Shown piece by piece: positions 10,480-22,021 of a stretch of DNA of 64,000 bases. The stretch comes from Aradus depressus (lineage: Eukaryota; Arthropoda; Insecta; Hemiptera; Aradidae): contig OY759221.1 of assembly GCA_963662175.1 (NCBI GenBank), forward strand, positions 14,919,027 through 14,983,026, written 5' to 3'. Under the pieces are notes generated by a model that was not told where the DNA came from, did no database searches, and worked only from the letters and a program-made list of their open reading frames with translations. Position numbers and translations under genes: made by a program. How positions within the stretch are numbered: the first letter of the stretch is position 1; the number at the start of each line of letters is the position of its first letter.

Positions 10480-11214
10480 TACAGAGTCAAAAATAAAATA
10501 AAGTATCAGTATGACGTACAAAGAAATAAATACAAAAATAAATAAATTACTGCTACTGTGGAGAAAAAGTAGACAATAAATATAGATAAATAAACAATTT
10601 AAATGAACAGCTTAATATGAAGATGCAAAATATAGCCATAAATGTATCCATATAAATAGAAGAATGTATGTAATAAAGAATTTTTATAAATATGAAAAAA
10701 AGAAAATAAATTCATAAAAATCGACAGAACATAATGCATTAATGGTTTACTATCAAAGTGAAGAAAGGACAAAGTTTGAAATAAAATTAATTTTAGAAAG
10801 TAGGAGCTAAGCAGAAAAAGTGAGAAGAAAAAGAATAAGAAAATAATTATAATAATAATAAAATAAAATAAAAAATAAATGAATGATAAAATTTTTTGAC
10901 TACCAACTAATGAATTATTCTTAGAAAATTTCAAAATTTGAAAAGTTTTATATATATATATTTAACTCTAGCTAGAAGTCTTCCTATTTGCATTACTATT
11001 GAAGGATAAGATGGTTTGATAACCTTCTTTGTGAACTGTTACCTCCTCACAAACAGATAATAGCTGATAGGATGATTGGGAACCGTTCGCGAGACAAGTC
11101 ATTGTATGTCCTCTGAGACACTGTAACATGTAGTCCTTTTTATCGCTCATATTCCCAAGATTGTGTTAATTTGAACTAATCAGAAAATTGGGTTGAGCTT
11201 GTGTTGGAAGTCAT
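10480..11214. other. AT-rich low-complexity intronic sequence
   Basis: Dominated by A-rich stretches (aaataaataaa and aaagaaaa patterns, 10480-10960). No gene or repeat family recognised. Confidence 0.45.
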
Positions 11215-11686
11215 CAGTGGCGGATCTACAGTTTTGCGGCCCCTGAGACATTCCCCTTTGTTATACCAAACACTTTTGTACAAACCATTCTCCCCCTTCT
11301 CTCTCACTCTCCCCCCCCCCCCCCCCCCTCATTGTACAGCGTAATACTGAGAGAGAGTTATTTTTTACTTTATTATTTTACTTTATTTTTGTGAAGTACG
11401 TAGCCGTTGATTCACGAACGACTTATTTAATTTATATTCATTAATAAACTTTTTTTTCAATTTATTTGGTGAAGTACATAGCTGTTGATTCACGAACGAC
11501 TTATTTTTTTCTCTGAATAAAAAAAAACATGAAAGTACTTATACAGTGAAATAGAGTTACACTTGACACTTAATACCCTAAACGAAGAGCCTATGTGAAA
11601 AAACCCGTGCTTCGTAAGCAGGGCCCCATTGATTCCGGGGGCTTAAGGTATAAGCCGCAAAAGCCCTCATAGTAGATCCGTTACTG
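11215..11686. mobile_element. hAT-like MITE (CAGTGGCGGATCTAC termini)
   Basis: Left end CAGTGGCGGATCTACAG and right end GTAGATCCGTTACTG are inverted, and inner sequences gttttgcggcccctgag / ctttt...gcggc also match. The 8-mers outside (gaagtcat and gatgtgat) agree at six of eight positions, as expected for an old hAT target duplication. No transposase frame. A C run of about 21 lies at 11308-11328. Confidence 0.8.
11388..11512 (-). repeat. Two tandem family A end fragments inside the MITE
   Basis: 'gtgaagtac(g/a)tagc(c/t)gttgattcacgaacgacttatt' appears at 11393 and again at 11470, 78 bases apart. It is a variant of the palindrome end of family A with GTTGATTCACGAAC in place of GGTGATTCACCGAC. 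Confidence 0.65.
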
Positions 11687-11844
11687 GATGTGATGTTCTT
11701 TGTGATATGTTAGAATCAGTAAACAATCAGTGAGGATTGTCACCACTTTACCCAATCAAAGGACAGATTATCAGGGTTTGGATCAAGGGTGGATGGCGGC
11801 AAGGGCCTCCAAGAGACACACTCCATCTAATATATCTCTGCGGG

Positions 11845-12695
11845 AGTCGTCGGTGAATCACCGGGCAATATACTTCACCAACAGGAATTAATTAAATAAG
11901 TTTTCACTCTCCCTCTAAAACCAAACCGTACTCTCTTCAGCAGTTATTATAGTTTTGATGTTAAGCCCCGTCCCTTTGGTCGATTTTGCTGGAAATCAAT
12001 AGATGTCCTTTTTGGTTTCTGGATATACTAATAAAATCGTGTCGATAAATCATTCTACCTGAGTTATAGTATTCACAGATAAAGGCTGGATATTTTATTC
12101 TCATTTTTGGATGAAATTCCGGTAATAACTCAACATCAAACTTCTGACCGATTACATAACTTCACCTGTACTTCGTATAGTTGGGGAAGTTGAATAATTG
12201 TGTGTCTGTCAACAAGATAACTCCCGGTAGAATGAATGTATCGACACTAAATTTCATATGTGAATCCAGAACTCTCTAACGACTACATGTATTGATTTTT
12301 AGCCAAATCGACCAAAGGGAAAGGGGGGGTTAGAGGGAGAGACAACTCAAAAACTCTAATAAACGCCGTTGTTATGAATGTATCGGCACATAATTTCACA
12401 CGTGAATTCAAAACCCCATTAGGACTACACTTATTTAGTTTCAGCTAAATCGGTAGAAGGGAAGGCGGGGATCAGAGGGGGCTCAACTCAAAAACTTCAA
12501 TAACTGCTGATGTAATGAATGTATCGAAATAGAATTTCATAATTGAAGTCAAAATCCAATGAGGACACAACCTGTCAAATTTCTGTGACATCGGTCGAAG
12601 GGAAGGGGGGGTTCAGGGGAGGGGGCTTAATTCATAAACTCTAAAAACTGCATAACTTCACCTATACTTCATATAGCTGGGAAAGTGAAAATAGT
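11845..12695. repeat. Two family A copies joined, second with a reversed body
   Basis: The first part is forward: 'gtcgtcggtgaatcaccggg' at 11846 to 'cttcgtatagttggggaagt' at 12190. The second part (12200-12650) is a reversed body ('aagataactcccggtagaatgaatgtatcg' onward). It then runs straight into a forward hairpin end, 'cataacttcacctatacttc', at 12655-12690. The joint suggests recombination or inversion between copies. Confidence 0.7.
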
Positions 12696-13238
12696 TGTAG
12701 GCAAGAGATGCAACTGTACGGCAATACGTTCCTTTATTCGTCACTACTACTTTAACCTCCATAGCTTCTGGTAGTGGGCATGCTCCAGGGTACGAACAGA
12801 GCCATATAGATGGATGGCCTCTCTTTGTTCGGTAGTGTCGCTCCCCACCCCCACCCTTCCTCTATAGGAACTTCCATCTCGTCACATGTACCATCCTACT
12901 TCCACAAGTTCCCCTCCCCCCAGCCACCCCCAACTTTGGCCCTTTATTAGAACCAGCCCCCAACTTTCCATCACCTCCAAACTTATCCCTTCTGTTGGTT
13001 TTTCGAAAATTCTTTTCACCCTTTTTCATGATAAAAGAAATATTTTACGTTTTATGACCTCATCTTCCATGGTTATGTTTGGTAATCAACGGACATTGGA
13101 AAGCGGGGCCAAATCTATGAAATAAATAAAACAAAAAATATATATCAAAATTCTCTTGTCTTTCTGGTTTACATGAGCCCGATTCTACTATGGGAGTTTT
13201 AAATTTGGCGAACCTAGGTTTAGTTACCTAGAGTAGGT
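12696..13238. other. Unassigned intronic sequence
   Basis: C-rich between 12840 and 12975, otherwise plain. A frame at 12886-13125 has no recognisable content. Confidence 0.35.
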
Positions 13239-13239
13239 A

Positions 13240-13280
<41 letters not shown>
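13239..13280. repeat. (AT)n microsatellite
   Basis: About 20 AT units between 'gtac' and 'ttgtgatgtg'. Confidence 0.9.
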
Positions 13281-13281
<1 letters not shown>

Positions 13282-13439
13282 GATGTGTAGAATGGGGGGT
13301 CACTAGAATAATAAAAGAAATTGTTATTCTTGTTAAGAACGTAGAGTATATTTAAAAAAATATATATAGTTAATACAAATAAAAATGAACGTATATGGCA
13401 AAATATATTAAAAGAAAAAAGTATATGATTAACTATAAA

Positions 13440-13800
13440 AGAAGAGCAACCTGATGATATTGGGTGGGGGAAAAATGGCGAGAAGCGCAGAAGGAGCCAA
13501 CTCGGGGAGTATCTTGGAAGATCCTGGAGGAGGTAGTTGTAGTTATATGTTTTATGGAAGTTATTAGTGGAGGTTTAGTTTGGCTATGGAGGGTCTGAGT
13601 GGAGTGGTGGTGTGATCTGGAAGATCTTGGAGGAGGTGTGGAGTGATCAAAAAGACCAAAAAGAAGAAGCTCTTGCGGAAAGTACCCCCAGCAAATCAGC
13701 CCGGTTACATAAAGGAGTATGTATTTTGTTTGAAGAAGAAGGAAGGATAAAACAAGGATGCCGTGAGTTGCCAGAGTTGTTACCATCCCAATAAATATCA
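13440..13800 (+). other. Unassigned purine-rich, coding-like block
   Basis: GC and purine content rise here, and frames on both strands stay open for 60-130 codons. The + frame at 13612 reads MIWKILEEVWSDQKDQKEE...; an overlapping frame begins MARSAEGANSGSILEDPGGG at 13475. Two related phrases, 'ttggaagatcctggaggagg' (13513) and 'ctggaagatcttggaggagg' (13617), look like an old internal duplication. No family recognised; probably a decayed element rather than a host exon. Confidence 0.3.
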
Positions 13801-14259
13801 TATAGTTTAATATGTCTTTTGCCAAAATTACATTTTTTCAAATTGACTTCTAATAGATTTAATTTAAATATTGTAAAAAAAGAATATATCATAATGCTCA
13901 CTAACCCATTAACCGATTTTGAAATAATTTAAGAAATTTAAAAAATAAATTTATAACTTATGAAACTTTGTGATTCCAATTTTTTTTGTTATTACTTCCT
14001 TTTATTCTCACCAAGGAACTCTACAAAAAGGAAAGCCACCCCTGTGTTTTGTATAAGATTAATGATATTTAAGAGATAGCAATAACTGTCTCAATATATA
14101 TACATATTATACTATATTTATTTTACTCCATATTTTCGTTTCACCCAATTATTATTGCCTGATAGATTTATATAAAGGTATATCACCGGTAAGAAGGTCA
14201 TAGTAGAAACATTTTATGATTTTTTTTTTTTTTTCTGGTAGTCCTTCTTGAGAATATAT
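13801..14259. other. AT-rich unassigned intronic sequence
   Basis: Includes a T run at 14220-14234. No feature supported. Confidence 0.4.
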
Positions 14260-14269
14260 TCATTCATGA

Positions 14270-14492
14270 AGGTGCCGGTAGCTCAGTGGTATGGGAGGTA
14301 GAATAAAACCATGAGCACGCCGTCCTTCGGATGGGACATTAAGCAATGGTACTCGCTAAAACTCCTACCCTAGGTAAATAAACCTGGGTAGGCTAAATTT
14401 CATGTTCACCAGAGTGACGAAAGAGGGCTGTGGTAGTAGGCGATATGTCCTTGTAATTAAAGATCAGGCATGAGTCATAATAACTAACCTAA
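14270..14492 (+). mobile_element. SINE-1 copy with target duplication
   Basis: Shortened head 'ggtgccggtagctcagtggtatg' is joined directly to the body at 'gggaggtagaataaaacc'. The end is 'gggc...atgagtcataataactaacct'. Flanked by the perfect 10-bp repeat TCATTCATGA (14260-14269 and 14493-14502). The head and B-box region have been deleted internally. Confidence 0.88.
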
Positions 14493-14587
14493 TCATTCAT
14501 GATATATACATGAAGAGTAGGAGAGCTACTGTGTACTTCAAGACTATCAGCGGGACACGAGACCAATTAACGCACAATAGAAATTTA

Positions 14588-14990
14588 AAAAAAGTTGTCG
14601 GCGCATCACCTGCGATATACTTCTCGACAACAAATTAATCAATTACCTTTTTGCTCCCCCCCCCCCCCCCCTTCCAAAACCAGTCGACCGTTTGCGCTAA
14701 TATTCAACAGTTGACTTACAAAGGGCCCGTCCCTTCCCTTCTGTCGATTCCGCTGAAAAAGTATAAGTGTCGATACGTTCATTTCAACAGCAATTATTGA
14801 AGTTTTTGAGTTAAGCCTCTCCCTTAATCCCCCCTTCCTTTTGGCCCATTTGGCTGAAAAGTAATAGGTGTTGTCGTTCCCCGCTGGGAAACTAAAAAGT
14901 CGCAATGTTTTTTCCCTCCACGAATTAGTCAAATAAGTTTTTGCCCTCCCAATGAAACTAATCCACCGATTAGTTTGAAAATCTTGATAC
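14588..14990 (+). repeat. Family A copy, partial, with C run
   Basis: Begins 'gttgtcggcgcatcacctgc' and 'aattaatcaattacc'. A run of about 15 C at 14658 replaces the usual 'ctccctcc'. A second start-type block ('cacgaattagtcaaataagttttt') at 14918 suggests two overlapping copies. Confidence 0.65.
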
Positions 14991-15059
14991 TTTGGAAAAC
15001 ATGAAAAAAATTTAATCGTCTTTCAATTTTGGAGGGTTTTTTTTATATTAAAAAAAAAA

Positions 15060-15145
15060 AACGTGGTCGGTGAATAGCCGGCAATGTATTTCCCCTGACT
15101 GAATTAATCAATTAACTTTTCGCTCCCCTTCTAAGCCTGGAAGGC
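15060..15145 (+). repeat. Family A start fragment
   Basis: 'gtggtcggtgaatagccggc' then 'aattaatcaattaacttttcgctcccc', broken off after about 80 bases. Confidence 0.75.
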
Positions 15146-16329
15146 CATATTACTTTGATTGTAGCTAACAAGGTCCGCTCAAGAATCCTCCATGAATTTG
15201 ATCCCTGAAATTAAATATTGAATAAATATTGATAAAAAAATATACAGACATTTTTTCTCCGACTAATTATAAAAAAAAAAAATGCACTTTTCAGAATATT
15301 TCCGAGCAGCCTACGCCTTAACTATAAAGCCTATAAGCCATAATGAGAATGCTTGAAAGCATTGGAGAAAAGCTTATGAATATGGTGAAGGATTAATTAT
15401 ATATTGAATCCTTAACATCAGACTGCCCTCAATTTAGATTTGTATTTCAATATTATATTGTTGATGTTATTGCATTATCAGAAACATCTCTACGCGCCTT
15501 CTCCTGCTTTCATGCTTAATAATTTTTAAATTAATCACTTTAAATGTTAAAAAGACAAAACGTCTAAATTTATAAAAAAATAAATACTTATAGATAGCGT
15601 GCTTGCCTATTAAGCTCAAGATCAGAATATGCCTCGAGGTGAACATCAACAAAAGTGAGGATATAGCTTCAAGTACATCGGCTCAAGAGGTGGACAGAAG
15701 ATGTCTGCACGCCTAGACAGCGAACTTTTCATCAAGCTTCCAGAGCTTTTCCGAATAACCTAAAATACAGGATAATCAGTTTTGATCTACGGGCGTAAAG
15801 CTTATGTCTGGAAAAGCGTTACCCGACTTTTGAAGAAAATAGAATGTTTGGTAACTAGGAATGAACAAGGAACTGTGGGAGATTTTTTATCAATATCCAA
15901 CCCATAGCAGACATGAAGCCATGGTGCGTTGGGCCTGTGGTGAGAAGCAGGCTTCAGGTGGCTATTGAACGCATCGTTGACGCTGAGGTCCAAGGAACCA
16001 GTTCATAGGGATGACCACTGCTGATCGCTTATGTGGGTTACTAAGAGTTTTCTAGGTTCGTCCCAATCGGTGTAAGTCTTTTTATCCCTGTCCTAAGTTG
16101 TATAAAATGAAAAAGAAGTTATGTAATCGATTGGGTTTTCACAGAAATTTTCATGTTTTCTGACTCACTGAATCCAAAAATCTTTACGCAATGAATGTAT
16201 AATAATCTGGAATTTTTATCGATGTCTCTAGAATTCCATAAGCAAGTTGTCTCCTTATATGCAGCTAATGTGACCACAATTCGGGGGACTTACAGGGAGA
16301 GCGGAAACAATGTTGTTTAAGACTGGGAG
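15146..16329. other. Unassigned intronic sequence
   Basis: Mostly plain. 15640-16060 is less AT-rich and holds short open frames on the - strand, but no motif or family was recognised. A SINE-1-like scrap ('gtgcttgcctattaagctcaagatc') sits at 15599. Confidence 0.35.
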
Positions 16330-16880
16330 AGTGCTTGTTACTTTTTTATACAGTTAGTTAGTTTTAAGGTCCCATGAACAGGTTTTGATCATTTTTGCGA
16401 AGAGGTCTTCGGTGCATCTGTCTGGGTGTATGTGATTCTGGAACGCTCTAACTCAGAAACGGTTTTAGTTATGGATATGAAATTTGAAATGGAGTCATAC
16501 TAACTTAGATCTGATTAGATTTTGGCAGTAATTAAGACTACGTTACATCTGGGCCAAGGTACATTTTACAAGATACCGCATATACTTATGACTTAATCGA
16601 AAATGTCTTCAAGTAAAAGCGGTAGAGAACACTAAAAGGTACGTTTTATATAAAATAAATTTTTTCTAAGGCCGCCCGATTTTGCGAGCAATGCCGATAA
16701 CTATCTTAAAATGACGCCATGAAAGAAATTTTTTTAACGTTTGCTTGATTTAGGCGAAAACGGTTAGTCCTATTGAAAAATTGCTTCTTACCAAAAACGT
16801 TCCTTAATAGATTTCAAACTATCAAAATGTCATCAGATTCAGATAGAACCATTACGAGCAAAATTATAGTGCTCTAAAGA
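16330..16880 (-). repeat. Family B copy, reverse
   Basis: Matches in reverse complement the copy at 25190-25745. Shared phrases include 'gctctaactcagaaacgg' with 'ttgaaat', 'cttagatctgattagattttgg', 'gcggtagagaacac' and 'aggcgaaaacggttagtcctattgaaaaattg'. No coding content. Confidence 0.7.
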
Positions 16881-17079
16881 AGGTTCAATACATTTTTGTC
16901 CCTTCCCTCCGCCCCAATCAAAATCGGAATTTCTGGTTTTTTGTACACTGTACAATGAAACAAAGAAAACAACAGTAATGCTAGTTTGAAATGAATTTGA
17001 GGGGCAATGCGCAAAAACGTGGCTGGTATAAGAAAGTTTTGTTACGACCACATCACATATATTTTTTTATGTGGGGTAC

Positions 17080-17470
17080 CCTTAATAACAAGTCTTCCGA
17101 CCCCTCAGGCAGACGCTGCTGTGTTATGTTTACTGGTAATGGTTGATGAATGGGGGAGTGGTCTGTTTGTTTGTAGTTGGAAGTGTCCTAATCGATGTTT
17201 GTACAGGGCTGTCGATGTATCGAGGCAGACTAGATGGAGGGGCGGGGGGGATGTTAGCTTTTCAGCCTGAGTGGTGTCCACCTATTTATAGGCGGTCTCT
17301 CCCGTCCAAGGGCAGACCCGGGGCATCCATCAAAAAATCAAACTACAACTTCCTTCCACCTCTCTCCGACTACACAAGTCAAGTCTCAGTTCATTGTCTT
17401 GGGAGCTCGTGTCCACGGACAGACTGCAAGTACTCGACCACTTTCTTGGTTGCAAAATGAAATGGAACAT
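17080..17470 (+). promoter_or_regulatory. GC-rich intronic island with a TATA-like box
   Basis: Stands out from AT-rich flanks. CTATTTATAGG at 17281 is a good TATA box match, about 30 bases upstream of 'gcatccatc'. TCAGTTC at 17384 resembles an insect initiator. It could be an alternative promoter within intron 1 or the remains of a mobile element; the sequence alone does not decide. Confidence 0.25.
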
Positions 17471-17610
17471 TCCCATAGGGCTCTCAGTGCTTCGGGAAGT
17501 TTCAGAAATGCTCCTAATTCGATTAAATTCATTTAAATGTAAAATACATGTTGAAACAAATAAGAGCAAAGTTATTTAACATTTATTTTCCCAAACTAAT
17601 ATATATATAT

Positions 17611-18415
17611 TGTGATAATAACTTGTTTGCTACCACATTTCCTGTAGAAATTTGATCTCTTTTGTTTATTTAAATTTTGATTTCTACAGTAGTTTGTCGA
17701 AAATTGCCCTAAAAAATATATTATCTATAATTTAAGACGTGCAATTTTTAAGAAAGTACACGTATACAACGAAAAAAAATTCAATTAAACAAACTTTACA
17801 CTTGGATTCACAAAGAGATACCAATTTTTAATAATTTTAAATAATATTAATTTCTAATCCAAAGGTTTTTTAAATGATACTACTGGGACAACAGGGAAGA
17901 TGAATAGAATAGAATTTGAAGAGGACAAATAATTGGGTTATTATCTATATTTACATATTTAAATTTAAAAAAAAACTTAACATTTGAACAAACAAAACAA
18001 AAATTTACAATGGCACAAAAACATTAAATTAATACTTAAAAAACTATTTCTTTTTTTTATTTGGGCATATTGAAAAATATATATTATTAATTGTACCTTC
18101 TCGACGCCTCTACCACAAAAACCAGACCCCGTCAACTCTTCACACTTTAATTCCACTCCAGTCAACTTTCATCTAATTGTTCAACTTCATTTTTATTTAA
18201 AACATATCAAAACCACATGCACCGTTTTAGAGCTAGCTCACGACTCCATTACATTTAACACTATTTCACAGCTGTTTTTTATATGTTTTCTTGTTTTGTT
18301 TCTCAAACACCTTGATATATATCTAATATATATATGATATTAGATTATAATAAAAAAAAATTACCTCTTTTCATTAAAATATTCATTAAAAAAATGTTCC
18401 GTAGTGTACATCACA
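17611..18415 (-). repeat. LTR (3' LTR of the element)
   Basis: 805 bases, near-identical to the copy at 22022. Ends TG...CA with the 6-bp inverted terminus TGTGAT/ATCACA. A short frame inside (17977-18165) is repeated exactly in the other LTR and is not considered coding. Confidence 0.93.
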
Positions 18416-18435
18416 TTTGCCTTTTCCTTCTTTTT
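18416..18435 (-). other. Polypurine tract
   Basis: On the element strand AAAAAGAAGGAAAAGGCAAA directly precedes the 3' LTR, the position where plus-strand priming occurs in LTR elements. A T run at 18461-18484 lies just upstream in the element. Confidence 0.75.
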
Positions 18436-18459
18436 AAAAAAAAATGTTTGTTCACAAAA

Positions 18460-18490
<31 letters not shown>

Positions 18491-20552
18491 GTTCTTTCAG
18501 ATTTAATTTCTTCCAATACACAGGTTGATTAGCTTCTTCCTCGAATCCACATGATAAGCTTCCTCCTTCAATACACAGATGGATTAACGTCTTCCTCCAA
18601 TTCACATGATGGGCTCCTCCTCGAACGCACATGTTGGCTGGCTCCTTGATGTCTTCAACTCATTGATCAACGATGTATCGAAGTCTCTCTCTCACTTACA
18701 CTCACTGATTTATTTTTTATATGCCCATTCCGACGCTCTTTTTATACATATATGCCCATTTTTTATTTTTTTTTTTTTATTACTATTTACAATTATTAAA
18801 CTTATATATATACGTACTTAATTTCTAATAAACAAAAACAAATCTTAATCTAAAAATTTACAATTAATCCTTAACCTAAAGAAAATGTTAACTTAAATTT
18901 ATAAAAATTTGAACTAATTGAACATAAAAAATATAATACTAAATTTTTACATATTTACAGGATCAGTCATAGTCATGAAATCAAGTTTGGAAATAATCAA
19001 GTTGGATGCAGATTTAAGAAATTGCCAATTATTTTACTTTCCGCCTTTACCATCAATATACAATTGTATGTATTCAAAATAATTATATAAAAAGATTGTA
19101 TATAAAAAAATTTACTTGAAATAAAAATTAAATAAATCCTTTTTTTTATTTACTTCATCACACTTCCAAAATATTACTTAACAATCAAAATTAGGCCTCA
19201 CGCCGGGTAATAAGGAATACAAATTTAATTTATTTAATATATATAGTACTTGTCTTTTGAGGTATTAAATTCTTTGAGACGTCCTTCATACTTCCTAACT
19301 AAAAAAAAAATGTATCTCACATATATTTCAATTCAATTTACTTCCCTAACTAATTACGCCCTAAGAATACTTTCTCGTCGATGTAGAAAAATTACGGTTC
19401 CTCCTATCTCAGGTAGGCAACCAACACTACAATATAAATCTCCAATATATCGCTAGTTCTTTCTAGTCGACATAAAAAAAATCATCTTTCACGCAGAAAA
19501 AAAATATATATCTCCAATATATCGCTAGTTCTTTCTAGTCGACACACAAAAAAAAATCATCTCCCACAGATCAAAAAAATATATATCTCTAATTAATCGC
19601 TATCTCTTACTAGGATTAAAAATAATATCTCCCAAAACAAAGCTATATAATCCCGACGTCTAAAAGAATGTCATCAGCAATTAATTCAAAACTTCTCTAA
19701 TTAATATTACCCTTTGTTTGTTCCTATTCCTAAAGTTATATAATTTGCTCCTACAACTCTTCCCATCTACTCTCTCTATTAAACAAATTTACGTAGAAAA
19801 ACATGTTACTCAGAATAATAAATGAAATTGTCTAAATAATAGAATTTATAATAACAAAAATTTACTAACCTATGCATACATACAATTTATATAATATATT
19901 ATCCTTTCAAGGCTTCTATACATTTTCGTTCGTCTTTCTAATTTATAATATTATTATGATTTAGTCACGTCCGGTATCCTAGCTGAACAGTTCCGAAACA
20001 GAAAATCTGTCCCCTTGACTCGGCCTCAGGAAGTTCGTCATGTCTCCAAAGAGATCTAGGCATCTCTCAGCCTGCTGATTTTATCTTTCTAACATTTGTA
20101 ATAAAAAATCTAATAAAAAAAATCTATCTTCTTCCATATTATGTTCGTTCAAAATCAGTCAGTTATATGTATATGTTTTAATTTTCAATAATCATTATTA
20201 ATAAGTAACTTCTAAATAAAAAACTTTCACATATTAAATTTGGGTGACTAATCCTTAAATATAATTCTCAGATAATTTTATACTGATCCTAACATATAAT
20301 CTAATCCTAAAAAAAAATATAATTCCTAATTACTTTAAACACAGAACTATACCAAAATTCATCCATACCTTCATGTACTAAAATTCTCTCATCCAAAAAT
20401 AAATGTATCATTCATACTATTATATTAGTCCAATGTCACTTCGTCATATTTTAAATTGATCCTAATTCTGTCATGTTAGTCTGTCAGTCATTTCCTCAAA
20501 CTCATCCGAGTTGCAAAAAAAATAGGTTCACTATAAAAAGTGGCTAATGCAA
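18436..20552 (-). other. Non-coding internal region of the LTR element
   Basis: About 2.1 kb where pol would be expected. Very AT-rich with two short arrays. A degenerate 25-29-bp array lies at 18521-18650 (units start 'cacatgatg' or 'cacagatgg' and contain 'cttcctcc'). A 78-bp unit at 19437-19610 is repeated about 2.5 times ('atatatcgctagttctttct'). A less AT-rich island at 19970-20080 was not identified. Confidence 0.6.
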
Positions 20553-21761
20553 TTATATTGCAAAGCCCAAATTTAATTTTATCTTTTTCCGGATGCCCCG
20601 GCGAATTATGTCTTTAAAAATCCCCTCCCCCTTCTCTAAATATTCATTCAGTGTTAATTTTGTCCTTAATACCTGTTTGAATGCTTTTACTCCTTTTTTA
20701 AAATTGTTCTTATGTCTTTTATTAACCTCCTTTCTGTTTCCAGTTTGTCTGTAAGTTTTAACTATATTTTCTTTAAAATTAAAATTGGTCTTTTGTTTGT
20801 TGTCCTCAGTCTGTTCGTTTGTTTTGTCTAATAACATCCAAATGTTCCTTTCACTCTGTCCATCCACATCAACATTCATCCTATTTTCTTGAATTTCACT
20901 TAATACTAATTTTTCTACATTTTGACTCTCTTCCTCCACCTCTTTCTCTAAAATTTGGGTCTGTTCCTCCCCACTGTTATTCTCTGTTCCTTCTACTTCA
21001 TCAACTTGTGACTGACTGTCAATAATAAGAACCTCTTTTTCTACTTCAGAATTCCCTTCATCCAACTTGTTAATTTTTTGATTTAAGTGCTTTTCTAAGT
21101 TTTCTCCTGCTTTATCTATTCGATTTCCTAAACATTGTTTATCTTTCTGCAAATTCTCTATCTGGTCCTTCAAATTGTCCATATTTTTATTTAATTTAAC
21201 TTCTAAATTTTTTATATCGCCTCTTAAATTTGTCTCTAATTTTCCTAATTTGTCCCCCATTTCCCTTTTTAAATTTGTCTCTAAATTTCCTAATTTATTA
21301 CTTTGCTCTTCCATTTTTTGATTCATATCCCCCCTTAAATTTCTACCCTGTTCTTCTATTTTTTGATTGATATTTCCAATATCCCCCCTTAAATTTCTAC
21401 CCTGTTCTTCTATTTTTTGATTGATATTTCCAATATCCCCCCTTAAATTTCTACCCCGTTCTTCTATTTTTTGATTCATGTTTCCAATATCCCCCCTTAA
21501 ATTTCCCATTTCCCCAGTTAACTTTGTCAACACAACACGGAGCCATTCCATATCAGGAGCAGCAATGCCCTCTTTTTCTTTATCTTTATTTACCCCCTCC
21601 CCTTGCGACTCCTCACCTTTACCCTGCATGGACTCCATTGCGGCTGGAGTCTCCCTTTCTCTATCTTCCGATAACTCCATATCGGATCTTTCCTCCGAAC
21701 TTGACCCTTCCTCTCTACTTTCCTCCTCTAATCTTCTCGCTTGTCCTCTGGTAATTGGCAT
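20553..21761 (-). CDS. Gag-like protein with coiled-coil repeats, 402 aa
   Basis: Single long frame of the LTR element, starting about 260 bases after its 5' LTR. It begins MPITRGQARRLEEESR, a start style seen in gag proteins of insect LTR elements, then an acidic low-complexity region (residues 11-65). Residues 87-140 are three tandem 18-residue repeats (NLRGDIGN(M/I)NQKIEEQGR) followed by a shorter unit and more heptad-like Leu/Ile spacing to about 235, all predicted to form a long coiled coil. An acidic stretch (240-320) and a strongly basic C-terminal part (325-395, rich in Lys, Arg, Asn) follow. There is no CCHC zinc knuckle (one Cys in all), so nucleic-acid binding would have to come from the basic tail. 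No stop or frameshift, consistent with a recent insertion. The gag assignment rests on position and character, not on a recognised domain. Confidence 0.65.
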   Translation of the reverse strand: MPITRGQARRLEEESREEGSSSEERSDMELSEDRERETPAAMESMQGKGEESQGEGVNKDKEKEGIAAPDMEWLRVVLTKLTGEMGNLRGDIGNMNQKIEERGRNLRGDIGNINQKIEEQGRNLRGDIGNINQKIEEQGRNLRGDMNQKMEEQSNKLGNLETNLKREMGDKLGKLETNLRGDIKNLEVKLNKNMDNLKDQIENLQKDKQCLGNRIDKAGENLEKHLNQKINKLDEGNSEVEKEVLIIDSQSQVDEVEGTENNSGEEQTQILEKEVEEESQNVEKLVLSEIQENRMNVDVDGQSERNIWMLLDKTNEQTEDNKQKTNFNFKENIVKTYRQTGNRKEVNKRHKNNFKKGVKAFKQVLRTKLTLNEYLEKGEGIFKDIIRRGIRKKIKLNLGFAI

Positions 21762-21998
21762 TTTCTTACTTTACTAAATATATAATTACTAAACAAAAAC
21801 AATGTTATATAAAATAGTAACCTTCTTTTGAAGTTGGCAAAAAAAAATATTATTTCTCAAAATTAAATGTAACCCTTATTTGTCTCTATTCTATCCTTTT
21901 CATCTTTTTCAACCTGTTTCCCTACTTTAATTAATATAAAAAAAAAATTCTCCCATCAAGGTTTGGCCAAAATATGATGGGGCTTTGTGGCGAAAATC

Positions 21999-22017
21999 GT
22001 CCCCACAAGGGATGCCA
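21999..22017 (-). other. Candidate primer-binding site
   Basis: TGGCATCCC begins four to five bases inside the 5' LTR boundary on the element strand. The TGG start fits pairing with a tRNA CCA end, but I could not match the rest to a particular tRNA. Confidence 0.4.
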
Positions 22018-22021
22018 AAAA

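Noticed and set aside
10082..10480. 132-codon - strand frame
   Set aside because: Falls within a family A copy, whose other copies do not keep this frame open.
17977..18165. 62-codon frame repeated exactly at 22389
   Set aside because: It is the same LTR twice; identity reflects the recent insertion, not selection on a protein.
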